From Lachnospiraceae bacterium (GTDB taxonomy: Bacteria > Bacillota > Clostridia > Lachnospirales > Lachnospiraceae), in the NCBI GenBank assembly GCA_021201665.1, contig JAJQEO010000081.1:16330-80014 (forward strand): DNA of 63,685 bases, given 5' to 3'. The translations under genes were made by a program, and so were the position numbers. Within the stretch, counting starts at the first letter, position 1. Each line of letters begins with the position of its first letter. This document shows positions 31,564-39,739 of this stretch, in pieces. Under the pieces are notes generated by a model. The model searched no databases. It was given only the letters and a program-made list of their open reading frames with translations, and was not told where the DNA came from.

Positions 31564-33606
31564 CTAAGCTAAAGTAAGAACCAGGTCGTTTGCCGACCAA
31601 ATTGCGTTTCGCAGATTGGAAACTCTGTCCGCGTCGCCAATCACATGGACATGTTCATTTCCACTTCCGGCCAGCGAGCTTCCGCTTAAATAACCGGCTG
31701 AGAAAATGATCTGATCCGCCTGCAGTGTTTCTTCCCTGCCGTCCTCCAGCCTGACCAGACATGTGTCCTCGCGGATAGAAAGCGTTTCTGCGGAAGTGTA
31801 AACCGGCACCTTATAAAACACAAAGGCGTCCCGCAGATAAGAGGTATTCGCCATGCTTGATCCTGGTATTTTCAGAATATCATCCTGAATTTCCACAAGG
31901 ATGGGATGCTTTCCTTTCATCGCAAGCTCATACGCGATCTCGCACCCGGTCAGGCCTCCGCCGATAATAATGACACGATCTCCACATTCCATCCCGCCCG
32001 ACAGAAAATCCAGAGCCGGCGTTGCGTTTTCAATACCGTCTATTTTGGGTTTCCTGACAGCAGCAGCACCGGTTGCGATCACATACTCATCCGCCTGCAC
32101 ATCATCCAGGCTGGCTATGTTGCTCATCAGGTGTACCTGCACACCGGATTTCTCGATTTGTACGCGGTAATAACGGAGCAAATCCCGATCCTTTTCCTTG
32201 AAGGAAAAACAGGCGGCTTCGTTAAATACACCGCCAAGGCGCGCACTCTTTTCATACAGATCAACCTGATGACCGCGCCGGTCTGCCTGCAGTGCAAATT
32301 CCATTCCTGCGATTCCTCCGCCAATGACCGCAATATTCTTAGGGGATTTTGATGGAACAGCTTCGTATTTTTTCTCATTATGTGAGTAAGGATTCAGTGC
32401 ACAGATACCTGTCTGCGAACCCATAACGCATCCGGAATTTTTCCACATGCCAATTGGCATACAGCCAAGATGGCAGGAAATACACGGAATCACATCTTCA
32501 TCCCGCCCTTCCCTCATCTTCGTCAGGAATTTTTCATCGGCAAGAAACTGTCTGGCTATGCCAACAAAATCAAGGCTCCCCTTTGCGACTGCTGTTGCAG
32601 CTTCATCCAGCTGCATCCGTCCCGCACAGATCACAGGCTTGCTCGTGTATTTCTTTATTTCCATAACTTCGTTCAGATTACAGTTGAGCGGCATATAAAC
32701 CGGCGGATGAGAGTAGTACCATGCGTCGTAGGTCCCGTTGTCGGCATTGAATGCATCGTACCCCGCATCCTCAAGAATGCGGACGGCTTTCCGTGACTCT
32801 TCCATTGTGCGCCCAATCTCTGTAGATTCCTGATCCGCCGGGATAATTCCCTGGTTAAAACCGCGGGTTTTCGATGTGACTGAATAGCGCAAGGAAACCG
32901 GATAATCTGCCCCACAGCGTTCCTTGATCGCGTGAACAATCTCACAGGCAAAACGAAGCCGGTTCTCCAGGCTTCCGCCATACTCATCCGTGCGATGGTT
33001 GGTATATGGCAGCGTAAACTGATCCAGCAGGTAGCCTTCATGCACAGCGTGAACATCTACTCCGTCCACACCATTCTGTTTGCAGAGCCATGCCGTTTCT
33101 GCCATTGCGTGTACAAGCTCATGAATCTCGTCCACCGTCACCTGGCGAGACTTAAAATCATTGATCCAGACATTTGGAAGCCCTTCATCCGGCGACGCAT
33201 TTAATGCGTCCAGCTTCATGATGGGATTAAGCTGTTCGTAATGCTCATAGGCTTCTTTTGGTATAGTAAAATTTCGTCCCGCGCCGACCGTGAGCTGGAA
33301 AAAGACTTTAGATCCATAGCTGTGCAGCTCGTCCATAAACTCCGAAACTCCTTCGAATGCTTCCGGATGCTGCCACAGCCAGCTGTGATCTTTAAAACTG
33401 TATACCGGTACAGAGCCAGGAATCAGGAGGCCAACACCATCCTTCGCGCGGTTGACAAATAAATCGTGTACACCGGGATCATATCCCTCACTGCCTACCC
33501 AGTTCACAATTGCTGTCCCTGCCATCGGGCACATCACAAAACGGTTTGCCACTTCGCAGCTGCCAATCCGGGCAGTTGTAAATAAAATTTCACGATTCTT
33601 TTTCAT
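31564..33606 (-). CDS. old-yellow-enzyme family NADH:flavin oxidoreductase with Fe-S and FAD domains
   Basis: 680 residues in the layout of 2,4-dienoyl-CoA reductase, 2-enoate reductase and BaiCD/BaiH. Residues 1-360 form an FMN TIM barrel (RFVMCPMAG, GVDVHAVHEGYLLDQF, NRLRFACEIV). A [4Fe-4S] site uses Cys375, 378, 382 and 402 (CISCHLGC...C). An FAD/NAD(P) domain has GGGIAG (429-434) and IIGGGLTGCE. Enzymes of this group reduce activated C=C bonds in anaerobes. The substrate here is unknown; bile acids, enoates, flavonoids and isoprenoids are all handled by relatives. ATG 33606 follows CCGGAGG. It is third in an operon after two other flavoproteins and ends before a strong terminator. Confidence 0.9.
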   Translation of the reverse strand: MKKNREILFTTARIGSCEVANRFVMCPMAGTAIVNWVGSEGYDPGVHDLFVNRAKDGVGLLIPGSVPVYSFKDHSWLWQHPEAFEGVSEFMDELHSYGSKVFFQLTVGAGRNFTIPKEAYEHYEQLNPIMKLDALNASPDEGLPNVWINDFKSRQVTVDEIHELVHAMAETAWLCKQNGVDGVDVHAVHEGYLLDQFTLPYTNHRTDEYGGSLENRLRFACEIVHAIKERCGADYPVSLRYSVTSKTRGFNQGIIPADQESTEIGRTMEESRKAVRILEDAGYDAFNADNGTYDAWYYSHPPVYMPLNCNLNEVMEIKKYTSKPVICAGRMQLDEAATAVAKGSLDFVGIARQFLADEKFLTKMREGRDEDVIPCISCHLGCMPIGMWKNSGCVMGSQTGICALNPYSHNEKKYEAVPSKSPKNIAVIGGGIAGMEFALQADRRGHQVDLYEKSARLGGVFNEAACFSFKEKDRDLLRYYRVQIEKSGVQVHLMSNIASLDDVQADEYVIATGAAAVRKPKIDGIENATPALDFLSGGMECGDRVIIIGGGLTGCEIAYELAMKGKHPILVEIQDDILKIPGSSMANTSYLRDAFVFYKVPVYTSAETLSIREDTCLVRLEDGREETLQADQIIFSAGYLSGSSLAGSGNEHVHVIGDADRVSNLRNAIWSANDLVLTLA

Positions 33607-33654
33607 TTCGTATTACCTCCGGTTCAAGTGATAACGCAATACAATAAACAATAT

Positions 33655-34905
33655 TTAATGTCCGCCCTTATTGAGTGCATCCGTCTGAACATCAATCGAC
33701 AGTCCATACTGCGATTCCATAAAGTTCAGATAGGCCTGGGATGCATTTACATTAGGATAGCCGTCCTGATGTCTGGAAAAATCAAGAAACTTCTCAAACA
33801 CATCTGCATCGCAGCATACCTTATTCCGCGTCGTCCACATGAGATTGTAATACGTTTTCATGGTCATGCCCGGCGCCATCTCATGCTCTTCCAGGCGCTT
33901 CTGATAAACACTGAGAGCCTCTTTGGAAACATCTCCCTTTGCAAGCGCTTCCGCTAAAAGCTGTGCCGCTACCTTTCCGGTATTCATGGCAGGGGCAAAT
34001 CCCTCTCCGGAATGCGGCTGAATGAAATTCCCGGCATCCCCTGCCGCAAGCACACCGTTTCCATAATACGCGCCGACCTTATTGCAGGTGGGCAGTCTCC
34101 AGCCTTTTATATCACCGACTAATTTTGCGCTGCCCAGCCTTTCACGGCCGATTTTGGTATGATCCCGCCACCAGTAGATATAATCTTCAAGCTTCATGCC
34201 GCCTTTTTTCAGATTTTCTTCGGTAATATAAATGCCTACATTTGCGAGACCATTCCCTTCAGGAAACAGCCAGATATATCCGGACGGATAAAAATTATCC
34301 GTGGGATAATGTTCCTCAAAAACAGTTTCCGGCAGGCCACGCACATTTTCAAAGTATCCCCGTGCACCATAAAATACCAGTTCCGGGTCCTCAGAAAGGA
34401 ATCCTAGCTTCTTTGCCTGCACGGAATGCGAACCGTTTGCCAGAATCACGGCATCCGCCCGAACCTCAATATATTTACCGTTATAAACAGCCTTAACGCC
34501 TTTTACATAGCCCCGTTCTATGATCAGGTCGCGAACATCAAAATTTTCTCTGAAATCGACGCCTGCCTTTTCTGTCGCCGCGCGGCGGACAATATCGTCG
34601 ATCACATATCTGCGGGTCAGAAATGAAATGGGCCTGCCGGCTTCAAAAGTGGCAATTTCTTCTTTTACCCCGCTGAATTGCTGGCCGGTCAGCAGAACAT
34701 TCGCATTTTTCATTGCTTCATCGTAAATACCCATTTCGTGATAAAGAGTAAAGCAGTACCCTGACTGGCAGTCGCCGCAAACCTTATCTCTGGGCCAGAA
34801 CTCCTTATCCACCAGTAAAACATCTACGCCCAGTTTTGCCAGATAAAAAGCCGCAGTTGATCCGCTCGGCCCCGCACCTACCACGATTACCTGTCGCTTT
34901 TCCAT
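33655..34905 (-). CDS. geranylgeranyl-reductase-family FAD-dependent oxidoreductase
   Basis: A 416-residue flavoprotein of the GGR/FixC group. The dinucleotide fold is VVGAGPSGSTAAFYLAKLG at the N-terminus, with VCGDCQSG near residue 42 in place of the family's CG loop, ADAVILANGSHS in the middle and GVLAAGDAGNFIQPHSGEG near residue 290. GGRs saturate isoprenoid double bonds, and related enzymes act in halogenation or electron transfer. It lies 3 bp after the Fe-S oxidoreductase gene and 48 bp before the old-yellow-enzyme gene, so the three are cotranscribed. The C-terminal block CDADVFEKFLDFSRHQDGYP recurs in a broken copy at 29861-30047. Confidence 0.87.
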   Translation of the reverse strand: MEKRQVIVVGAGPSGSTAAFYLAKLGVDVLLVDKEFWPRDKVCGDCQSGYCFTLYHEMGIYDEAMKNANVLLTGQQFSGVKEEIATFEAGRPISFLTRRYVIDDIVRRAATEKAGVDFRENFDVRDLIIERGYVKGVKAVYNGKYIEVRADAVILANGSHSVQAKKLGFLSEDPELVFYGARGYFENVRGLPETVFEEHYPTDNFYPSGYIWLFPEGNGLANVGIYITEENLKKGGMKLEDYIYWWRDHTKIGRERLGSAKLVGDIKGWRLPTCNKVGAYYGNGVLAAGDAGNFIQPHSGEGFAPAMNTGKVAAQLLAEALAKGDVSKEALSVYQKRLEEHEMAPGMTMKTYYNLMWTTRNKVCCDADVFEKFLDFSRHQDGYPNVNASQAYLNFMESQYGLSIDVQTDALNKGGH

Positions 34906-34908
34906 ATA

Positions 34909-36615
34909 TCAGTTCTCTCCTTTCTCAATTTTTACGAATGAAATCACATCTTTCTTCGGACAGACTCTGGCGCAGGTGCCGCATCCGATACATTTGCCCT
35001 CGTCCACAACAGAATAACCGCATTGAAGGCATCTCTCCACCTCTGCTGCTATAACATCCCTGCTGTAAGCACCCTCTGTCTCAGCGAAACTGCTGCGCCG
35101 GACTTCCGGCGGAAGCGTTGGCATATCCGGGCGTGCTGTTTTCAGTCTGTTCGTCGGATATATTTTTTCACTCAATGGTGCAAGGTGAAGTTCATGCTCC
35201 TTTGAAAGCGTTTCCCATTCCCTCCCCTGAAGGGATTCATCCGCAGCGATGGCGGCCTCTATACCGGATTTCATTGCATCCACTACTGAACATGCCGCAC
35301 TCCGGACGTCGCCTGCGAACAGGATTTGCGCATCATCATTGTATTCGTTCCAGAGAGGACTTGGCGCCTGGCCAATCGCCAGGATCACAATACCGGCCCC
35401 GGCTAAACAGGAAATTTCTTTGTCTATCTGGAATGCAACTTTTCCGTTTTTTCTGGAAAAATCAGTTACTTTTGCAAATTTAACACCGTCCAGCCGATTA
35501 TGCAGGGTTTCAAATTTCGAAGGAGCCCATCCCTCATAGAACATCACGCCTTCTTCCTCCGCCGCTTCACGTTCCCACGGATGGCACGGAACGTCCTCGC
35601 CCGATTCCACGCAAAAAACATTTACCTCTTCCATCCCCATACGGATTGCCGTACGCGCACAGTCAAGAGCCACATCGCCGCCTCCGATCACAACAGCTTT
35701 TTTGTTTTTAATAAACTGCTGTCCTGGATGCCGCCAGATATCCGCATTTTCGTTCGCTAATTGCATAAAATGAAGTGCTGTGTAAACGCCCTCTGTCCGC
35801 CAGCCGTCTATTTTTAATTCCTTCGCATTTGGCGTCCCTGTGGCAATGATAATTTTATCAAACTCCTGTTTCATCTGTTCGATCTGATTTTTCCCAATCA
35901 GTTCGCCAAAGCGGAATTCGATCCCCGCATCTTCCAGTCTTGCAACGTCACGGGCAACGACATCCCGCGGAAGGCGGAACTTTGGAATGCCTTCAATCAG
36001 CATACCGCCTGCTTTTGTCTCCTTGTCGAACACCGTGACACTGTAACCGCTTTTTGCCAGCTTATGCGCAGCGGCAAGTCCTGCCGGTCCTGCGCCAATC
36101 ACTGCAACCCGCATATCATAAATCTTTGGATACGCCGGAACCGGTTCATCGGAATACTTATCCGCAAGGTATCGTTTCGCGCCGCGAATAGCCATTGGCT
36201 CATCAACGAGAATTCCCCTTTTGCATGCCTGTTCACACGGGTGATGGCAGATTCTTCCACAGACGGAAGGAAGGCAGTTGCGGTCCCATATGTGCCAGAA
36301 TGCCTCCTTTTCTTTGCCTGCGCGTATTAAATTCAGATACCCCTGTGGGCTGATTCCCAGGGGACAGGCTGTTGTGCAGGATTTTTCAGTTGCAAGTGCT
36401 GTCATTTCAGTGTGAAGCAGAGCCGGCCGTGAGGTGCAGCTCTCACACAGGCGGCATATCAGCCGCTGATTTTCCTGAATTGCGTTTACCGGACAGGCTT
36501 CCCGGCATTCCCCGCAGTTCACACAGGCATCAGGGTTGATATACGCATGCGCTTTTGCCTTGATCTCATAACTGACTCCGGCCGGGGATTTAACTTCCGT
36601 TTTGAATACATCCAT
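34909..36615 (-). CDS. Fe-S/FAD NAD(P)-dependent oxidoreductase with terminal ferredoxin domains (GltD/NfnB-like)
   Basis: 568 residues. The N-terminal 4Fe-4S ferredoxin motif is CVNCGECREACP (C31-C41). Next comes the cysteine-rich domain of the GltD/DPYD family (CTTACPLG, CGRICHHPCEQACKRG), then FAD- and NAD(P)-binding folds (VAVIGAGPAGLAAAHKLAKS, KKAVVIGGGDVALDCARTA). The C-terminal ferredoxin motif is CIGCGTCARVCPKKD. Such proteins shuttle electrons between NAD(P)H and ferredoxin or partner flavoenzymes, so it may feed the two enzymes encoded downstream. ATG 36615 follows AAAGGAGG. It is the first gene of the operon; a TetR-type operator overlaps its promoter. Confidence 0.9.
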   Translation of the reverse strand: MDVFKTEVKSPAGVSYEIKAKAHAYINPDACVNCGECREACPVNAIQENQRLICRLCESCTSRPALLHTEMTALATEKSCTTACPLGISPQGYLNLIRAGKEKEAFWHIWDRNCLPSVCGRICHHPCEQACKRGILVDEPMAIRGAKRYLADKYSDEPVPAYPKIYDMRVAVIGAGPAGLAAAHKLAKSGYSVTVFDKETKAGGMLIEGIPKFRLPRDVVARDVARLEDAGIEFRFGELIGKNQIEQMKQEFDKIIIATGTPNAKELKIDGWRTEGVYTALHFMQLANENADIWRHPGQQFIKNKKAVVIGGGDVALDCARTAIRMGMEEVNVFCVESGEDVPCHPWEREAAEEEGVMFYEGWAPSKFETLHNRLDGVKFAKVTDFSRKNGKVAFQIDKEISCLAGAGIVILAIGQAPSPLWNEYNDDAQILFAGDVRSAACSVVDAMKSGIEAAIAADESLQGREWETLSKEHELHLAPLSEKIYPTNRLKTARPDMPTLPPEVRRSSFAETEGAYSRDVIAAEVERCLQCGYSVVDEGKCIGCGTCARVCPKKDVISFVKIEKGEN

Positions 36616-36673
36616 GTTAGAAACCTCCTTTTTGAATTTTGGGCAGTCACGGAAAATTGGATTGCATAACTAG

Positions 36674-36719
36674 ATTATCATTCTAGATTGATAATATCAG
36701 TTTTATGCAGCTTCGTCAA
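36674..36719 (-). promoter_or_regulatory. promoter of the flavoenzyme operon with TetR-type operator on the -10
   Basis: Minus strand TTGACG (36719-36714), 17-bp spacer, TATTAT (36696-36691). A 22-bp palindrome with arms ATTATCA (36674-36680) and TGATAAT (36689-36695) and an 8-bp core covers the -10. A second inverted repeat CTAGA/TCTAG overlaps it. The divergently transcribed tetR gene starts 159 bp away. Confidence 0.8.
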
Positions 36720-36853
36720 GTCATTTCTGTCGCATAACAGGGTATTTCCATTTAAAATTTCTGAATTTTCCTTCGCGGCCGCCTCTGGTCTTCTGTTAAA
36801 TAAGGTGGTATACTATTTTAAAGATTTGAATTATACACAAGGAGACCGACATT

Positions 36854-37492
36854 ATGGAAAAAATAACCGGTAAGCGCCAACAGCGGACACAGGAAAATCG
36901 AAAATTGATTTTGGATACTGCGCAGGAATTGTTTAACCATGCAGGATACGACCAGACCACAATGTCCGATATTCAAAAAGCGTCCGGTCTTTCCAACGGC
37001 ACGATATATCACCTGTTCAAAAGTAAGCAGGCTATTTTGGAAGGCATCTATGAACAGTATTTCCGGCCGGATATCGGTCTTTGTGAGAATCTGGAAGAAA
37101 AAATAAAAGAGCCGCTTCCTTACATTGTTGATTTCCTGAACAGTTTTGAGCGGCAATGGATGGCTGCAGGCAGTGCTGTATCCACAAATATTTATCTGAT
37201 TTTTCAGGGAGATGAATTTGCTGATGAAAAGAAAGACAAGGGAATCCATTCAGAGACATATAGTCTCTATGGTCCTACTGCCCAGAAAGAATTACGGAAT
37301 TTTCTGACAGAAGTAGATCGTATCGGGGGACTGCGTGATGATGTAACTCCGGAATCTGCGCTGGACTGCATTTTTATATTTGGCCGGGGTCTTCTTTTCT
37401 CCTGGTCTTTGACAAAGGGAAGCTATGACTTAGTAGAATGGGCAAAACCGCTGTGGAAAACATTTTTACCATCCTTTTTTCGGACAGAATGA
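36854..37492 (+). CDS. TetR-family transcriptional repressor
   Basis: 212 residues. An N-terminal TetR DNA-binding domain (LILDTAQELFNHAGYDQTTM, SDIQKASGLSNGTIYHLFKS, residues about 18-65) is followed by a helical ligand-binding domain. ATG 36854 follows AAGGAGA. It is divergent from the three-gene flavoenzyme operon, whose promoter contains a matching palindrome, so it very likely represses that operon until a substrate or product binds. Its last codons run into the metallophosphoesterase-cyclase gene on the same strand (ATGA overlap at 37489), suggesting a shared transcript. Confidence 0.9.
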   Translation: MEKITGKRQQRTQENRKLILDTAQELFNHAGYDQTTMSDIQKASGLSNGTIYHLFKSKQAILEGIYEQYFRPDIGLCENLEEKIKEPLPYIVDFLNSFERQWMAAGSAVSTNIYLIFQGDEFADEKKDKGIHSETYSLYGPTAQKELRNFLTEVDRIGGLRDDVTPESALDCIFIFGRGLLFSWSLTKGSYDLVEWAKPLWKTFLPSFFRTE

Positions 37493-37509
37493 CAGGAAGT
37501 GGTTCAACA

Positions 37510-39072
37510 ATGGCTGCAAAAAATAATACATCTCTTCAAAAACTTTTTGTACTGCTGACTTCTTATATCCTGATGGCAGGGCTAATCGCATGGCGATTGC
37601 GGGAGATGTTGCTGTGTCTGTTTCCTTCGGTTTCATTCCGGGGTTTTGTACCGGTATACTGTTTATTTTGTTTTTCATTGCCGACAGGCTTCTTCCTCCC
37701 ACAATCAATAATTTCCAGATGTCTGCAGGTAATCGGTAATTATTGGTGCAGCCTGCAGTTTATTCTCCTGTTCTCCATCTTGGTGGAATGGCCGACAGAA
37801 TTCATTGTGATTCACCTTCTAAAACTTCCGTGGAAGAAAAGGATAGGCTATTTCTCCCTCTCTGTTTTTGGTGCCGCATTCATCACTTTTATCTATGGTG
37901 CTGCCCACGAACAGAAGATCTGCGTCCGGGAATACAATTGCAGTGTCAACAAAAAGACATTACAAAACAGAGAACTGCGAATCGTCCACTTAAGTGATCT
38001 GCACCTAAGCAGCATCAATGGTCTGGGGAAAATCCGAAAAATCGTTACCATATCGAATAACCTGTCTGCGGATTATATCTGCATAACCGGAGATACGTTT
38101 ACTGACAATACACGTGAAGTGTTCGAAATGAAAAAGATCGCAGCGGAGTTCCGAAAACTGAACAGCACCTGCGGAGTATATGCCTGTCTCGGAAACCATG
38201 ATGCGGGAAGCGATTTATCAGAAATGAAATCATTTTTCCACGATGCCGGAATCACGCTGCTTGAAGATAGAGGAATTCTTCGGGATGACTTGTATATGAT
38301 GGGGCGCACCGATATGATACCGAATGGAAATGCACACGGTATGCGCCTGTCCATCAACGACTGCCTGAAAGGAATCTCCAGGGAGAACCTGATTGTGGTC
38401 ATGGATCATCAGCCAGGGGATATAGAGAACTGCTCCGATGCTGGAGTTGATATTCTGCTAAGCGGGCATACACACGGTGGGCAGTTTTTCCCTCTGAACC
38501 GGATCGGATTCAAACAGAAAACCTATTCCATGCCGTTTTTTGCGCTGGCACTGAACATTGCATGGGAAGGTATCGCCTGCTGCGTCTGGAAGACGAATTA
38601 TGCCGGTATTCAGGGTGTCATTAATCCGGTATGGTTTGTCCTCGATGTTGTAATTCTAATTACCTATTTTAAATATGGGAAAGAAGAATTTTCTTCTTTT
38701 GCTGATGGCAAATTCTTTATCCCATGGTCTGTTCTCGTTTTAATAATGGCATTTGCCGTCCAGTACGCATTTCGGGCAGAGCTGCCAGCCGATAACTTTG
38801 GATCAGGTATCGCCGCGTTTTTGCAGAACCTGATTATGTCTTTCGTCTATATCAGTATGATCGTTCACAGAAAAAGCGATAAAGGGCAGAGCCTGATCAT
38901 CGCTTTTTGCAAATGGATTGGAACACTGGCTCCTACTATCACGTTCGGCGTCATTGGTGGCGATACGCTTATCCTGGTGCTGGGAATATTCTGTTCCGTT
39001 TTTGATATTCTCTATATCTTTATGCTCTGGGATATTAAGCATAAGAAGAAGTTTGCGCCGACACTGCATTAA
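37510..39072 (+). CDS. chimera: membrane metallophosphoesterase fused to terpene-cyclase-like membrane protein
   Basis: 520 residues. After N-terminal membrane helices (residues about 10-130) comes a calcineurin-like phosphoesterase with its metal motifs in order: SDLHL, ITGDTF, LGNHDAG, DHQPG and SGHTHGGQ (about 318-324). The usual C-terminal strands of the YkuE-like family are missing. Instead, at about residue 332, the sequence becomes RIGFKQKTYSMPFFALALN and continues for 188 residues as a copy of the membrane protein encoded at 56271-56906, with about 21 differences in 190 positions. Only the first ~21 residues of that protein are lacking. ATG 37510 follows AGGAAG; ATG 37489 overlapping the tetR stop is the alternative. 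The frame is uninterrupted through the junction. Confidence 0.85.
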   Translation: MAAKNNTSLQKLFVLLTSYILMAGLIAWRLREMLLCLFPSVSFRGFVPVYCLFCFSLPTGFFLPQSIISRCLQVIGNYWCSLQFILLFSILVEWPTEFIVIHLLKLPWKKRIGYFSLSVFGAAFITFIYGAAHEQKICVREYNCSVNKKTLQNRELRIVHLSDLHLSSINGLGKIRKIVTISNNLSADYICITGDTFTDNTREVFEMKKIAAEFRKLNSTCGVYACLGNHDAGSDLSEMKSFFHDAGITLLEDRGILRDDLYMMGRTDMIPNGNAHGMRLSINDCLKGISRENLIVVMDHQPGDIENCSDAGVDILLSGHTHGGQFFPLNRIGFKQKTYSMPFFALALNIAWEGIACCVWKTNYAGIQGVINPVWFVLDVVILITYFKYGKEEFSSFADGKFFIPWSVLVLIMAFAVQYAFRAELPADNFGSGIAAFLQNLIMSFVYISMIVHRKSDKGQSLIIAFCKWIGTLAPTITFGVIGGDTLILVLGIFCSVFDILYIFMLWDIKHKKKFAPTLH

Positions 39073-39220
39073 TCTGCACAAAAAATTGCACGCAGACAGC
39101 ACATGGCGGGAAAATATTGCTTCGGGCATTTAAGGGCCGAAGCAATTTCCCGGCGCAGATGATTATTGCATAGTCATGGGGCTACATATGTTTTTGCGGG
39201 TTTTTTAATGTGTTTTCTTT

Positions 39221-39621
39221 CTATACAATATACTCAAATGCTATGTCGCCTCTGGCATATTCATAATCATCCAGTTTGATTTCCTGAAACCCGAATTTCC
39301 GATAAATATGCAGAGCCGGCTTCAGCCTGCTGTTCGATACAATAAAAAGCCTTTCTGCCCCATGATTCAAAGCCCACTTCATGGAGGCCTCAAAAACCGC
39401 GCTGCCCGCACCTTTATGCGGAAGATTTTTGTTTGAGCCAAGTTTGCATATCTCCCAGGTATTCCTTTCCATTGGCCTTACCATACAGGTAGCTAATGCC
39501 TGCTCCTGCTCAACGGCAAAGAAAATCATCGCACCTTTCTTCATTTCCTCATCAATATTTTCAAATGTTTCCCGATCCTGCTCTTCCAGAATGCCAAATT
39601 CTAAAACAATCCAGTCTGTAT
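39221..39621 (-). pseudogene. GNAT acetyltransferase, C-terminal part of a gene split by an IS
   Basis: Joining this segment to 41497-41556 and removing one copy of the 8-bp duplication restores one frame of about 150 codons, MKVIPFEEKYRQDFIDFNTD then WIVLEFGILEEQDRETFENI, and on through the GNAT acetyl-CoA loop region GSNKNLPHKGAGSAVFEAS to YRKFGFQEI. GNAT enzymes acetylate small molecules or proteins. The fragment has its own ATG at 39544 (MKKGAMIFFAVEQEQ) but lacks the first strand and helix, so activity is unlikely. Confidence 0.9.
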
Positions 39622-39681
39622 GATGTTGGGGTCAAAAGTCCCAACAGTTCATTGACAATTTCACATTTTTCATAGTTTCTA

Positions 39682-39710
39682 TGGCAATTATTGGCGAAAT
39701 GATGTATAAT
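39682..39710 (+). promoter_or_regulatory. transposase promoter
   Basis: TGGCAA (39682-39687), 17-bp spacer, perfect TATAAT (39705-39710), 30 bp before the transposase ATG and its TTAAGGAG ribosome site. Confidence 0.65.
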
Positions 39711-39739
39711 ACAAACATCTTGTTAAGGAGTTTTGCACT

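Noticed and set aside
31564..36615. Bile-acid 7-dehydroxylation (bai) operon
   Set aside because: Only the old-yellow-enzyme protein resembles BaiCD/BaiH; no BaiA, BaiB, BaiE, BaiF or BaiG-like gene is nearby, so the substrate is left open.
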